Part shown: positions 17,777 to 25,289 of the stretch, piece after piece
How the letters are laid out: every line of letters starts with the position of its first letter
How positions within the stretch are numbered: position 1 is the first letter of the stretch
NCBI GenBank assembly: GCA_963737425.1
Contig: CAVTSX010000009.1
Location: 620,001-684,000 of the forward strand
DNA length: 64,000 nt
Source of the DNA: DASXRA01 sp963737425
Lineage (GTDB): Bacteria > Actinomycetota > Actinomycetes > Mycobacteriales > Jatrophihabitantaceae
Direction: 5' to 3'
Notes under the pieces: model-generated
What the model was told of the DNA's origin: nothing
What the model saw: the letters and a program-made list of their open reading frames with translations, nothing else
Databases searched by the model: none
Program-made: the position numbers and the translations under genes

Positions 17777-18064
17777 TCAGGTGGGTGCGTCCTTCGCGTG
17801 GGCCGTGCCGGCGTCGTCGGCCGGTGGGTCTTTCGGCGCGGAGGGCGGCGGCGGTGAGGACGTGGGCGCCCGGTCGCCGCCCGGGAAGTCGTCGCGCACT
17901 CGTTTTAGGTGCTTTGACATCGAGCGGAACAGGAAGAAGCACGAGATCGCGAGCAGCACGATCACGAGCAGCGCGATCGGCCCGGCCTTCTTCGACTCCC
18001 CACCGCTGTCGTCGTCGGCCAGTACGGCGAACGCGTGAAGCGCGATCGCGTACTGCGCAACCAT
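17777..18064 (-). CDS. Small single-TM protein downstream of mca
   Basis: A 95-residue membrane protein. One hydrophobic segment (IALLVIVLLAISCFFLF, about residues 28-45) is followed by a basic stretch and a Pro/Ala/Asp-rich tail. Its ATG overlaps the mca stop (TGATG), so it is translationally coupled to mca. The frame stays open upstream to 18163, but that extension is antisense-like Arg-rich sequence inside mca. A small membrane protein beside mca is also found in mycobacteria (Rv1083, recalled from memory). Function unknown. Confidence 0.78.
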   Translation of the reverse strand: MVAQYAIALHAFAVLADDDSGGESKKAGPIALLVIVLLAISCFFLFRSMSKHLKRVRDDFPGGDRAPTSSPPPPSAPKDPPADDAGTAHAKDAPT

Positions 18065-19011
18065 CAGATCGACACCTTCTCCCGAACTCCTGCGAACAGG
18101 TCGTCTTCGGGCAAGGACGTGTCGACGAGAGACCGGACCAGCTCGAAGTCTTCGGTCGGCCACGCCTCGCGCTGGATGTCGAGCGGCACCTTGAAGAACC
18201 AGCCGCCGGGGTCGACCTGAGTCGCATGCGCGATCAGCGCTGCGTCACGGCGCTCGAACCAGTCAGAACAGGGGACGCGCGTCGTCAGATTCGGTATGCG
18301 GCGCTTGTCTTCGTTGTCGAACCAGCGCTTCATCACTTCCTCGTACGGCGACTCGAGACCCTTCTCGGTCATCGCCGTATGCAGTGTCTCGACGCGTTCC
18401 TGGCTCCACCCGATGTCGTAGTAAAGCTTCAGCGGCTGCCACGGATCACCGGCCTCGGGGTAGGCCTCGGAGTCGGAGGCGGCGTCGAACGCGGCGACGC
18501 TGATCTTGTGGCACATGATGTGGTCGGGGTGCGGGTAGCCGCCGTTCTCGTCATAGGTCGTGATGACGTGCGGGCGGAACTCGCGGATCTGCTGCACGAG
18601 ACGCGCCGCCGCGGTCTCGACGGGCTCGAGCCCGAAGCACCCCTCGGGCAGCGGGGGCAACGGGTCGCCCTCGGGCAAGCCGGAGTCGACGAAGCCGAGC
18701 CACGCCTGGCGTACGCCGAGGATCTCGCGCGCGTGCCGCATCTCCGCCTTGCGGATCTCGGCGATGTTCGCCTCGATGTCGGGACGCCCTTGCAGGGCCG
18801 GGTTGAGGATGCTGCCGCGCTCGCCGCCGGTACAGGTGACGACCAGGACGTCGACCCCCTGGTCGACGTAGCGCGCCATCATCGCGGCGCCCTTGCTCGA
18901 CTCGTCGTCAGGATGGGCATGTACGGCCATCAGGCGCAACGTATCGGCGCCGCCATCGGTAGATCGCTGGGTCACGCGACCCATTCTTGCCGATGGACCG
19001 GCGATGCTCAC
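18064..19011 (-). CDS. mca: Mycothiol S-conjugate amidase
   Basis: Cleaves mycothiol S-conjugates of electrophiles to glucosaminyl-inositol and a mercapturic acid that is exported. It is the actinobacterial detoxification enzyme paralogous to MshB. Zinc motifs of the LmbE/PIG-L fold: AHPDDE in LRLMAVHAHPDDESSKG (about residues 26-42) and HPDH in GGYPHPDH (about 172-179). Length ~315, normal. Start choice: the GTG at 19011 directly follows the stop of the upstream hydrolase; ATG 18984 and GTG 18975 are alternatives closer to the mycobacterial start. Presence of mca implies that the cell makes mycothiol. Confidence 0.94.
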   Translation of the reverse strand: MSIAGPSARMGRVTQRSTDGGADTLRLMAVHAHPDDESSKGAAMMARYVDQGVDVLVVTCTGGERGSILNPALQGRPDIEANIAEIRKAEMRHAREILGVRQAWLGFVDSGLPEGDPLPPLPEGCFGLEPVETAAARLVQQIREFRPHVITTYDENGGYPHPDHIMCHKISVAAFDAASDSEAYPEAGDPWQPLKLYYDIGWSQERVETLHTAMTEKGLESPYEEVMKRWFDNEDKRRIPNLTTRVPCSDWFERRDAALIAHATQVDPGGWFFKVPLDIQREAWPTEDFELVRSLVDTSLPEDDLFAGVREKVSI

Positions 19012-19697
19012 TCAGCGGTCGGTTTGTTCGAGGAACGTGGTGACCTCCCGGGCCACGGACGGCGCGGCGAGCAGGGCAGTGCCGTGCGCGTCGCCTGCGA
19101 CCACGAGGAGCCGCTTCAGCGCGACAGGGCACGCTTTGTAGAAGGCGCGTGTCGCGTCGGTGGCGCCGTAGGGATCCTGGGCCGCCGTGACGAACAACGT
19201 CGGCGCCTTGAGCTTGGCCGCGTAAGGCGCGACGGCCACTCCGGCGAGCTCGCTCTCGGCCGAGAGGCTGACGATCGCGTCGGGACGCACGCTGCCCGCG
19301 GCGACCATCGATGCTTTCGCCCCCTCCGACGTTCCGACCAGCGCCACGGCCTTCGGCCCGTGTCGGCGTAGATACGTGGTTACCGCCGTGATGTCGGCCT
19401 GTGGCCCGTTCACGTAGTCGTAGAGCGCGACCTGCAGGCCGGCTCGCACGAGTGTCTTGGCGTAGTCGAGCCACGAGCACAGGATCTGGTCGCTCTCGTT
19501 GCTGAGTACGACTGCGCGATGAGCGCTGCCGAGGACAGCGATGTCGAACGGCGGGGCCGCGGATAGTGTGACGAGGCGGGCGCCGCCACCGGCAAGACAC
19601 GGCCATCGCTGGGGCTATCGCACGCAGCCGCTGCGAGCAGGCTCAATACCGCCAATAAGGGGCCCGTGCGACGCTTTGTATATGTCGAGAGCGACAT
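19012..19697 (-). pseudogene. Lipoprotein alpha/beta-hydrolase with a frameshift
   Basis: The N-terminus (ATG 19697) is a lipoprotein signal with lipobox LAAAAC, read as far as GRVLP. The remaining protein continues in another frame from about 19600: GGGARLVTLSAAPPFDIAVL, then the GTSEGA nucleophile elbow (GxSxG with Ser), PTLFVTAAQDPYG with the likely catalytic Asp, and GDAHG with the likely His. A single missing base near CCGGTGGCGGCGCC (around 19590) would restore a ~228-residue secreted lipoprotein hydrolase of the dienelactone/alpha-beta type. Both halves are otherwise intact, so sequence error is plausible. It is directly followed by mca. Confidence 0.72.
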
Positions 19698-19714
19698 AGC
19701 CGTACCCTACCGCT

Positions 19715-20281
19715 GTGGCCGGTACGTCGACGCTCGGATTCGCGATTCTCGGGCTGCTCGCACGGCAGCCCCGCACCGGGTATGAACTCTCGGCCGCCCT
19801 GCGAAAGCCGGTCGGCTACTTCTGGACGGCAAGCCACAGTCAGATCTACCCGGAGCTGGCCCGGCTGGAGACCGCCCGGTACGTGCGGCACCGCGTCATC
19901 AAAGGCCCAGGGCCACGCGACACCAAGCGTTACGTCATTTCCAACGCCGGCCGGCGCGCCTTGCAGAACTGGGTCTCGACCACCACATCTCAGCCCGCAA
20001 CCAGGGACGAATTCCTGCTCAAGGTCTACTCGCTCTGGCTTGTCGAGCCGACCACTTCCGCCGCGCTCGTGCGCGACAAGGCCGACGAGCACCGCGCGAC
20101 CTTACGCGAGTACGAACGGCTGCAACGTGAGCACGAACGCCTGCCCGCCGCGACCTTGTTCAATCCTGCACGCCCAGAATTCAGCTCCTATGCGACCTTG
20201 CGGCGCGGCGTCTCGTTCGAGCGCCACGCCATCGCCTGGTGCGAGTGGCTCGTCACTGCGCTCGAGGCAGGACAACCGTGA
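19715..20281 (+). CDS. PadR-family transcriptional regulator
   Basis: A 188-residue repressor-type regulator. The N-terminal winged helix has the PadR pattern (GFAILGLLARQPRTGYELS, residues 8-26; SQIYPELARLE, ~42-52; KRYVISNAGRRAL). The C-terminal Vir_act_alpha_C-like helical domain covers residues ~95-185. The GTG start lies 17 bases from the divergent lipoprotein-hydrolase start, so the two share a promoter region and that gene may be its target. Codon 130 (20102-20104) is TTA, rare in this window. The inducer is unknown. Confidence 0.88.
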   Translation: MAGTSTLGFAILGLLARQPRTGYELSAALRKPVGYFWTASHSQIYPELARLETARYVRHRVIKGPGPRDTKRYVISNAGRRALQNWVSTTTSQPATRDEFLLKVYSLWLVEPTTSAALVRDKADEHRATLREYERLQREHERLPAATLFNPARPEFSSYATLRRGVSFERHAIAWCEWLVTALEAGQP

Positions 20282-20325
20282 TCTGACGGGTTTGCGGGGC
20301 GGCCAGGCCGCAGGGCAACGCTTTC

Positions 20326-20370
20326 GTGCCGTGCCGTGCCGTGCCGTGCCGTGCCGTGCCGTGCCGTGCC
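20326..20370. repeat. Pentanucleotide tandem repeat, nine GTGCC units
   Basis: Nine perfect, uninterrupted GTGCC copies lie 45 bases after the padR stop and 110 bases before the greA start. Repeats of this purity vary in number by slippage. Here they sit in the probable greA leader or promoter region, so copy number could alter greA expression. No coding frame is affected. Confidence 0.95.
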
Positions 20371-20479
20371 GGTGGCCGGAGGCTGGCGCCACAGACGCAC
20401 CGGACGAGAACGACTTCGCGGAACCCCCGGCCTCGATGTTACGTTCGACGTTCGTCTGCAAGCCGTTCTAGGAGAGCTC

Positions 20480-20986
20480 GTGTCAACCACCGACAGCGTC
20501 AACAGTGTCCCTGTCACCTGGCTAACCCAGGAGGCTCATGACCGCTTGGCGAAAGAGCTTGAAGATCTCATCGCCAACCGTGCGACGATCGCGAAAGAGA
20601 TCAACGATCGCCGCGAGGAGGGCGACCTGCGCGAGAACGGCGGCTATCACGCCGCCCGCGAGGAGCAGGCCAAGCAGGAAGGCCGCATTCGCCAACTCGA
20701 GCAACTGCTGCGTGATGCCAAGGTCGGCGAGGCACCGACGAGCAATGGCACAGCCGGGCCGGGCATGGTGGTCACCGCCCGCTACGAAGGTGACGACGAC
20801 GCCGAGACGTTCCTGATCGGGTCGCGCGAAGAGGCGGCCACCACCGACCTCGAGGTCTACTCCGCAGCGTCCCCGTTGGGTGTGGCGCTGACCGGCGCGC
20901 ACGAGGGCGACACGGTTTCCTACGAAACCCCCACCGGCAAGACGGTGCGGGTAACCCTGCTGACCGCCAAGCCGTTCAGCGGCTGA
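20480..20986 (+). CDS. greA: Transcription elongation factor GreA
   Basis: Rescues backtracked RNA polymerase by stimulating transcript cleavage through its secondary channel. 168 residues: an N-terminal antiparallel coiled coil with the acidic tip (INDRREEGDLRENGGYHAA, residues ~37-55, including the conserved D/E-EGDLREN) and a C-terminal FKBP-like domain. The actinobacterial form starts with a short V/T/W extension. The GTG at 20480 has AGGAGA 6 bases upstream. The frame is open further upstream through the GTGCC repeats, but that part is not coding. In mycobacteria greA is also near mca and the cystathionine genes. Confidence 0.95.
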   Translation: MSTTDSVNSVPVTWLTQEAHDRLAKELEDLIANRATIAKEINDRREEGDLRENGGYHAAREEQAKQEGRIRQLEQLLRDAKVGEAPTSNGTAGPGMVVTARYEGDDDAETFLIGSREEAATTDLEVYSAASPLGVALTGAHEGDTVSYETPTGKTVRVTLLTAKPFSG

Positions 20987-21040
20987 CCCTCCGCCGCACA
21001 TCGCCCCCCGCCGCCCTTCGGGTCCGGCCGGGTCCGGCCG

Positions 21041-21072
21041 CCCGGGTCGTTGATCGCCCGGGTCGTTGATCG
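21041..21072. repeat. Two perfect 16-bp tandem units
   Basis: CCCGGGTCGTTGATCG occurs twice head to tail (21041-21056, 21057-21072) downstream of greA. No function is apparent. Confidence 0.9.
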
Positions 21073-21098
21073 CAGTTGAGTGGTGCGTTTCAGCTTGA

Positions 21099-21120
21099 GT
21101 GGTGCGTTATAACGCACCAC
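21099..21120. repeat. Perfect 22-bp palindrome with an extra half-site
   Basis: An 11-base arm, GTGGTGCGTTA, is followed immediately by its exact complement. The half-site GAGTGGTGCGTT is also present at 21078-21089, 19 bases before its second occurrence. The arrangement looks like a protein-binding site, yet it lies between convergent genes. A hairpin terminator role is possible, but there is no loop. Confidence 0.85.
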
Positions 21121-21162
21121 GGTCAGGGAAATGGGCGCCTCAACGAGAAAGTCGGCGTGCAC

Positions 21163-21250
21163 TTCGCCACCTTGCCCCGGGCCCCGTGCTTCGCGACCCT
21201 TGCCCGGGCGCGTGCTCGCCACCTTGCCCCAGGCCCCGTGCTCGCGACCA
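21163..21250. repeat. Imperfect direct repeat of about 36 bp
   Basis: TCGCCACCTTGCCCC followed by GGGCCCCGTGCTTCGCGACC at 21163-21198 recurs with few changes at 21215-21250, a spacing of 52 bases. It lies in the repeat island between greA and the Lrp gene. Confidence 0.75.
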
Positions 21251-21275
21251 CGCACTGGCCGGCAGCCATCGCGGA

Positions 21276-21328
21276 CGATCATCTCTGCTGAACACGCCCG
21301 CCATGGCGCTGGCTCCAGAGATGATCAA
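21276..21328. repeat. Palindromic repeat, copy 2 (divergent)
   Basis: Outer arms CGATCATCTCTG and CAGAGATGATCAA are retained, but the centre (GAACACGCCCGCCATGG...) differs from other copies. It lies 43 bases beyond the stop codon of the Lrp-type regulator. Confidence 0.8.
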
Positions 21329-21371
21329 GCTCCTGGCGCGAGACGCCAGGTCAGCGCCCGCCATCGTGCGA

Positions 21372-21851
21372 TTACGCGGTGTCGGCCGGGTCGACGAGGG
21401 GCAGCACCCGGTGGGGCACCGGATTGGCCATGGCGATCACCGTCGAGGTTCGCATGATCGCCTCGTGGCCGTTGACGCGGTCGATGACGTGCTGCAAGCC
21501 GGCGTTGGAACGGGCCACCATCCGGCACAGCATGTCGCCCTGCCCGGTGATCGTGTGCACCTCGAGCACCTCGGGGATCGTCGAGAGATGCTCGATCACC
21601 TGCCCGCCGCTGCCCTGCCGGATTTCGAGCGTGGCAAAGGCGGTGACCGCGTAGCCCAGCGCCTCCGGCGCGATCCGCGGCGCGAAACTCGCAATAACCC
21701 CACGCTTGACAAGCCGGTCGAGGCGGGCCTGAGCGGTGGCGCGGGCGACTCCGAGCCGGCGCGAGAGTTCCAGAACGCCCATTCGCGGATCGGCGTCGAG
21801 TTCGCGTAGCAGCCGGCCGTCGAGGGCGTCGATCTGATTCGACGAGGTCAC
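21372..21851 (-). CDS. Lrp/AsnC-family transcriptional regulator
   Basis: A 159-residue amino-acid-responsive regulator. The N-terminal HTH (LDGRLLRELDADPRMGVLEL, residues ~9-28; LGVARATAQARLDRL) is followed by the C-terminal RAM/AsnC effector domain (~70-150; HTITGQGDMLCRMVA). It starts at an ATG near 21851 and is read toward greA. No operon partner: the upstream 98 bases separate it from the ABC permease gene read in the same direction. The ligand cannot be predicted. Confidence 0.9.
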   Translation of the reverse strand: MTSSNQIDALDGRLLRELDADPRMGVLELSRRLGVARATAQARLDRLVKRGVIASFAPRIAPEALGYAVTAFATLEIRQGSGGQVIEHLSTIPEVLEVHTITGQGDMLCRMVARSNAGLQHVIDRVNGHEAIMRTSTVIAMANPVPHRVLPLVDPADTA

Positions 21852-21949
21852 CGGCTCAGCCTGGCATGCCGAAGGCCAAGATCACTCCGGATCGTGCAAC
21901 GCTCGCCGTCGCCAGCGTGCCGAATGTTGCACGATCGGGTCGGCAATGC

Positions 21950-22768
21950 TCAGCCCGACATCCGGCGAAAGCGCATCACGCAGAGCGGAACGAAGACCGC
22001 CAGCACGCCTGCGATCCACAACAGAGACTGCAGCCCGCTGGTCGTCGCGTGAATGTGCAGCGTGTCGCGGACCCCGTTGTCGAACCAGCCGCGCAGCGCG
22101 TCGACCATGAGCGTGATCGGGTTGTACTTCGCGAACGCCTGCAGCCATCCGGGCATCCGCTCCACCGGCACGAAGGCGGCGCTCGCGAACGTGAGCGGGA
22201 ACAGCCAGATGAAACCGCCCGACTGCGCCGCCTCGACCGACTTCACCGACAGGCCGATGAAGATGCCGATCCAGCTGAACGCGAAGCTGAACAGCAGGAT
22301 CAGCAACATGCCCGCGACCACGCTGGCCACGGTGCCGTGGAACCGGAATCCGGTCAGCATGCCGACGACGATCATCATGATCAGCATGAACGTCGCCCGG
22401 ACGAGGTCGGAGATCGCGCGGCCCACGAACATCGCCACCGCCGAGATCGGCATCGACCGGAATCGGTCGACGATGCCCTTCGCCATGTCGTCGGCCATGC
22501 CGATGCCGGTGACGGCGCCGTTGAACGCCAAGGTCTGCACGAAGATGCCCGGCATCAGGAACTGCACGTAGGGAATGCCGCCGGTGTCGATCGCCCCGCC
22601 GAACACGTAGCGGAACAGCAGCACGAACATGATCGTCTGGATGGTCGAGAACATCAGCAGCTCAGGCTGCCGGGGCGTCGCCTTCAGCAATCGCCAGGCC
22701 ATCGTCCAGGAATCGGCCACGACTCGAGGCCCGGCCGCCTGGTGCGGTGCGTCAACTGCGGTCGTCAT
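21950..22768 (-). CDS. ABC-2 type export permease (DrrB-like)
   Basis: A 272-residue permease with six predicted membrane segments (first near residues 38-60, last near 245-265) and the conserved ABC-2 features GIFVQTLAFNG, MADDMAKGIVDRFRSMPIS and NPITLMVDALRG. The last is the C-terminal signature of DrrB-type exporters. Together with the ATPase gene that overlaps it by four bases (ATGA), it forms a two-component exporter likely to pump out a lipophilic drug or lipid. Substrate unknown. Confidence 0.9.
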   Translation of the reverse strand: MTTAVDAPHQAAGPRVVADSWTMAWRLLKATPRQPELLMFSTIQTIMFVLLFRYVFGGAIDTGGIPYVQFLMPGIFVQTLAFNGAVTGIGMADDMAKGIVDRFRSMPISAVAMFVGRAISDLVRATFMLIMMIVVGMLTGFRFHGTVASVVAGMLLILLFSFAFSWIGIFIGLSVKSVEAAQSGGFIWLFPLTFASAAFVPVERMPGWLQAFAKYNPITLMVDALRGWFDNGVRDTLHIHATTSGLQSLLWIAGVLAVFVPLCVMRFRRMSG

Positions 22769-23766
22769 CGGGCACTCCTCTGGCGAGCCGCGGGCGGTTC
22801 GTCGGATTCGGTCGCGTCCTGCTCCTCGGCGACGTGGCCGGTCAGGCGTAAGAAGACGTCGTCGAGCGTCGGACGGCGCAGGGCAAGGTCGTCGATCGTG
22901 ATGTCGGCGGCGTCGAGCTGACGCACCACCTCGGCCAGGACGCCCGCGCCTTCGGACACCGGCACGGCGATGCTGCGATCGGACTCGTCGACGGTGGGAT
23001 CGGTGCCGTCACCCACCTTGCGCATGATCTCGGTGGCCTGCGGCAGCGCCTGGCCCGAGGCGATGACGAGTTCGAGGCGCGCACCGCCGACATGCGCCTT
23101 CAGCTCATCGGACGTGCCGCGCGCGATGACCTTGCCGTGGTCGATCACCGCGATCGACGAGGCGAGGCGATCGGCCTCTTCCAGGTACTGCGTGGTGAGC
23201 AGCATCGTCGTGCCGTCACGAACAAGATCCTCGATGACGCTCCACATGCCCATGCGGCTGCGCGGATCGAGGCCGGTCGTGGGTTCGTCGAGGAACATCA
23301 CCTGCGGGCGCGAGATCAGCGATGCCGCGATGTCGAGCCGGCGCCGCATGCCGCCCGAATACGCCTTGGCAATCCGGCCGGCGGCGTCGGTCAGGTCGAA
23401 CCGTTCGAGCAGTTCGTCGGCGCGCTGAGCCGCTGCCTTCGCCCCCAGGTGGTAGAGGCGGGCGAACAACAGGAGGTTCTCACGGCCGGTGAGGTAGTCG
23501 TCGATCGCGGCGAACTGGCCGGTGAGGCCGATCATCCGGCGCACCTGCTGCGGGTCCTGCCTGACGTCGACGCCACGCACGAGCGCACGGCCTTCGTCGG
23601 GCTGCAACAAGGTGGAGAAGACTCGCACCGCGGTGGTCTTTCCGGCGCCGTTCGGACCGAGCAGGCCCAGAACGCTGCCTTCGGGGACAGCCAGATCGAG
23701 GCCGTCGAGTGCACAAGTTTCGCCGAATGTCTTGCGCACACCCTCAGCCAGGACGGCATCTGTCAT
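22765..23766 (-). CDS. ABC exporter ATPase (DrrA-like)
   Basis: A 333-residue ATP-binding subunit. Walker A GPNGAGKTT (residues 37-45), Q-loop ~84, signature YSGGM (136-140), Walker B VMFLDEP (156-162) and a DrrA-type C-terminal domain (~225-333) with LDDVFLRLTG, which specifies pairing with its permease. I start at ATG 23766, where the protein aligns with family N-termini; the frame is open to 23850. Transcribed first, then the overlapping permease gene. Divergent from the chelatase-like ATPase. Confidence 0.93.
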   Translation of the reverse strand: MTDAVLAEGVRKTFGETCALDGLDLAVPEGSVLGLLGPNGAGKTTAVRVFSTLLQPDEGRALVRGVDVRQDPQQVRRMIGLTGQFAAIDDYLTGRENLLLFARLYHLGAKAAAQRADELLERFDLTDAAGRIAKAYSGGMRRRLDIAASLISRPQVMFLDEPTTGLDPRSRMGMWSVIEDLVRDGTTMLLTTQYLEEADRLASSIAVIDHGKVIARGTSDELKAHVGGARLELVIASGQALPQATEIMRKVGDGTDPTVDESDRSIAVPVSEGAGVLAEVVRQLDAADITIDDLALRRPTLDDVFLRLTGHVAEEQDATESDEPPAARQRSAR

Positions 23767-23864
23767 AACTCGCAACCTATCGGGTGAGACCGACAGGAGT
23801 CGTCCGAGTTTTCCCGAGAGCGAACACCTGGCAGGGCTGGCAAGCGGCACGTAGCGTCAAAACG

Positions 23865-25289
23865 GTGACTGCCCCCGCCATAGCGACCCTGGGTGAATTG
23901 CGCACCTCTGGCCACGTTCATCGCAGTGTGAAGACCGAGATCCGCAACAACCTCATCGCCCGCCTCGCCGCCGGCGAGCCATCGCTGCCAGGCATCGTCG
24001 GCTTCGACGAGACCGTGACGCCCGAGGTCGAACGTGCCCTGCTCGCCGGGCACGACCTCGTGCTGCTCGGCGAACGCGGCCAAGGCAAGACCCGGCTGAT
24101 CCGAACTCTCGCCGGCCTGCTCGACGAGTGGACTCCCGTCATCACCGGCTGCGAGATCAACGACCATCCATACGCCCCGGTATGTTCGCGCTGCGTCGCG
24201 CTCGTCGCCCAGGACAGCGACCTCACTCCGGTCGCGTGGAAGCATCGCAGCGAACGGTACGGAGAGAAGCTCGCGACGCCCGACACGTCCGTCGGCGATC
24301 TCATCGGCGATATCGATCCGATCAAGGTGGCCGAGGGACGCACGCTCGGCGACCCGGAGACCGTCCACTACGGGCTCGTGCCACGCACGAACCGCGGCAT
24401 CTTCGCGGTCAATGAGCTGCCCGACCTCGCCGAGCGGATTCAGGTCGCGTTGCTGAACGTGCTCGAAGAGCGCGACATCCAGGTGCGCGGCTATCAGCTT
24501 CGCCTGCCGCTCGACCTCCTGCTTGTCGCAAGCGCCAACCCGGAGGACTACACCAACCGCGGACGCATCATCACGCCGTTGAAGGACCGTTTCGGCGCCG
24601 AGGTGCGCACGCACTACCCGCTGTCACTCGAAGACGAGTTGCTGATGGTGGCGCAGGAAGCCGCCGTGCTCTGGGACGGCTCGCCGCACGCCGCACCGCT
24701 GGTGCCAACACATCTGCTCGACGTCGTCGGGCGCTTCGCGCGGGCCGTGCGGGATGCGCCGCAGGTCGATCAGCGTTCGGGGGTCTCGGCTCGCTTCGCC
24801 ATCGCGGCCGTCGAGACGGTCGCCGCCTCGGCGGTGCGGCGGGCGGCGATCACGGGCGAGGCTGCGGCCGTGGCGCGCATTGCCGATCTTGCGTCCGTGG
24901 TGCCCGCCTCGCTCGGCAAGGTTGAGTTCGACGACGCCGACGAAGGCCGCGAATTCGAGGTACTCGAACACCTGCTGCGTCGCGCGATCGCCGAGACGTC
25001 GCGGGCGCGGCTGGCCGGCCTCGACCTTCGCCCGCTACAGGAGAAGTTCGACTCGGGCCTGCTCGTCGAGTCCGGCGACACCGTGTCTGCCGACCGGCTG
25101 CTCGCACAGATCGGGTCGGTGCCCGGCCTCTCCGAGCTGCTCGAACGCCTCGAGCCGGACGGCGTCGGTGAGGGCCCGGCTGCCGTCGGCGTCGCCGCAT
25201 CGGTTGTCGAGTTCGCGCTGGAAGGGCTGTATCTGAACAAGCGGCTGGCGAAGGAGAGCTCCGGCAACCGAACGGTTTACGGTGCCTAG
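23865..25289 (+). CDS. AAA ATPase of the Mg-chelatase ChlI-like family
   Basis: A 474-residue AAA+ ATPase. Walker A GERGQGKTR (residues 69-77), a Cys pattern CEINDHPYAPVCSRC (~97-111) that could bind a metal, Walker B/sensor region GIFAVNELPDL and ASANPEDYTNRGRI. Its partner is the VWA protein encoded downstream with an 8-base overlap. This ATPase/VWA pair resembles M. tuberculosis Rv0958/Rv0959, annotated there as chelatase-like but without a known metal or tetrapyrrole role. MoxR-like chaperone action is the main alternative. I use GTG 23865, where the recognisable domain begins; the frame is open to 23784. Confidence 0.85.
   Translation: MTAPAIATLGELRTSGHVHRSVKTEIRNNLIARLAAGEPSLPGIVGFDETVTPEVERALLAGHDLVLLGERGQGKTRLIRTLAGLLDEWTPVITGCEINDHPYAPVCSRCVALVAQDSDLTPVAWKHRSERYGEKLATPDTSVGDLIGDIDPIKVAEGRTLGDPETVHYGLVPRTNRGIFAVNELPDLAERIQVALLNVLEERDIQVRGYQLRLPLDLLLVASANPEDYTNRGRIITPLKDRFGAEVRTHYPLSLEDELLMVAQEAAVLWDGSPHAAPLVPTHLLDVVGRFARAVRDAPQVDQRSGVSARFAIAAVETVAASAVRRAAITGEAAAVARIADLASVVPASLGKVEFDDADEGREFEVLEHLLRRAIAETSRARLAGLDLRPLQEKFDSGLLVESGDTVSADRLLAQIGSVPGLSELLERLEPDGVGEGPAAVGVAASVVEFALEGLYLNKRLAKESSGNRTVYGA

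Larger units (their letters stand above)
20987..21371. other. Convergent intergenic repeat island
   Basis: This 385-base space between convergent greA and the Lrp-type regulator holds no gene but four repeat structures: GGTCCGGCCG doubled at 21021-21040, two 16-bp tandem units, a 22-bp palindrome, a 36-bp imperfect direct repeat and a copy of the window-wide palindromic element. Several are listed separately. The short ORFs across it have repeat-derived composition. Confidence 0.7.

Noticed and set aside
20281..20480. Peptide encoded by the GTGCC array (PCRAV repeats)
   Set aside because: Open in several frames on both strands simply because a 5-bp repeat lacks stops; greA starts downstream with a good ribosome-binding site.
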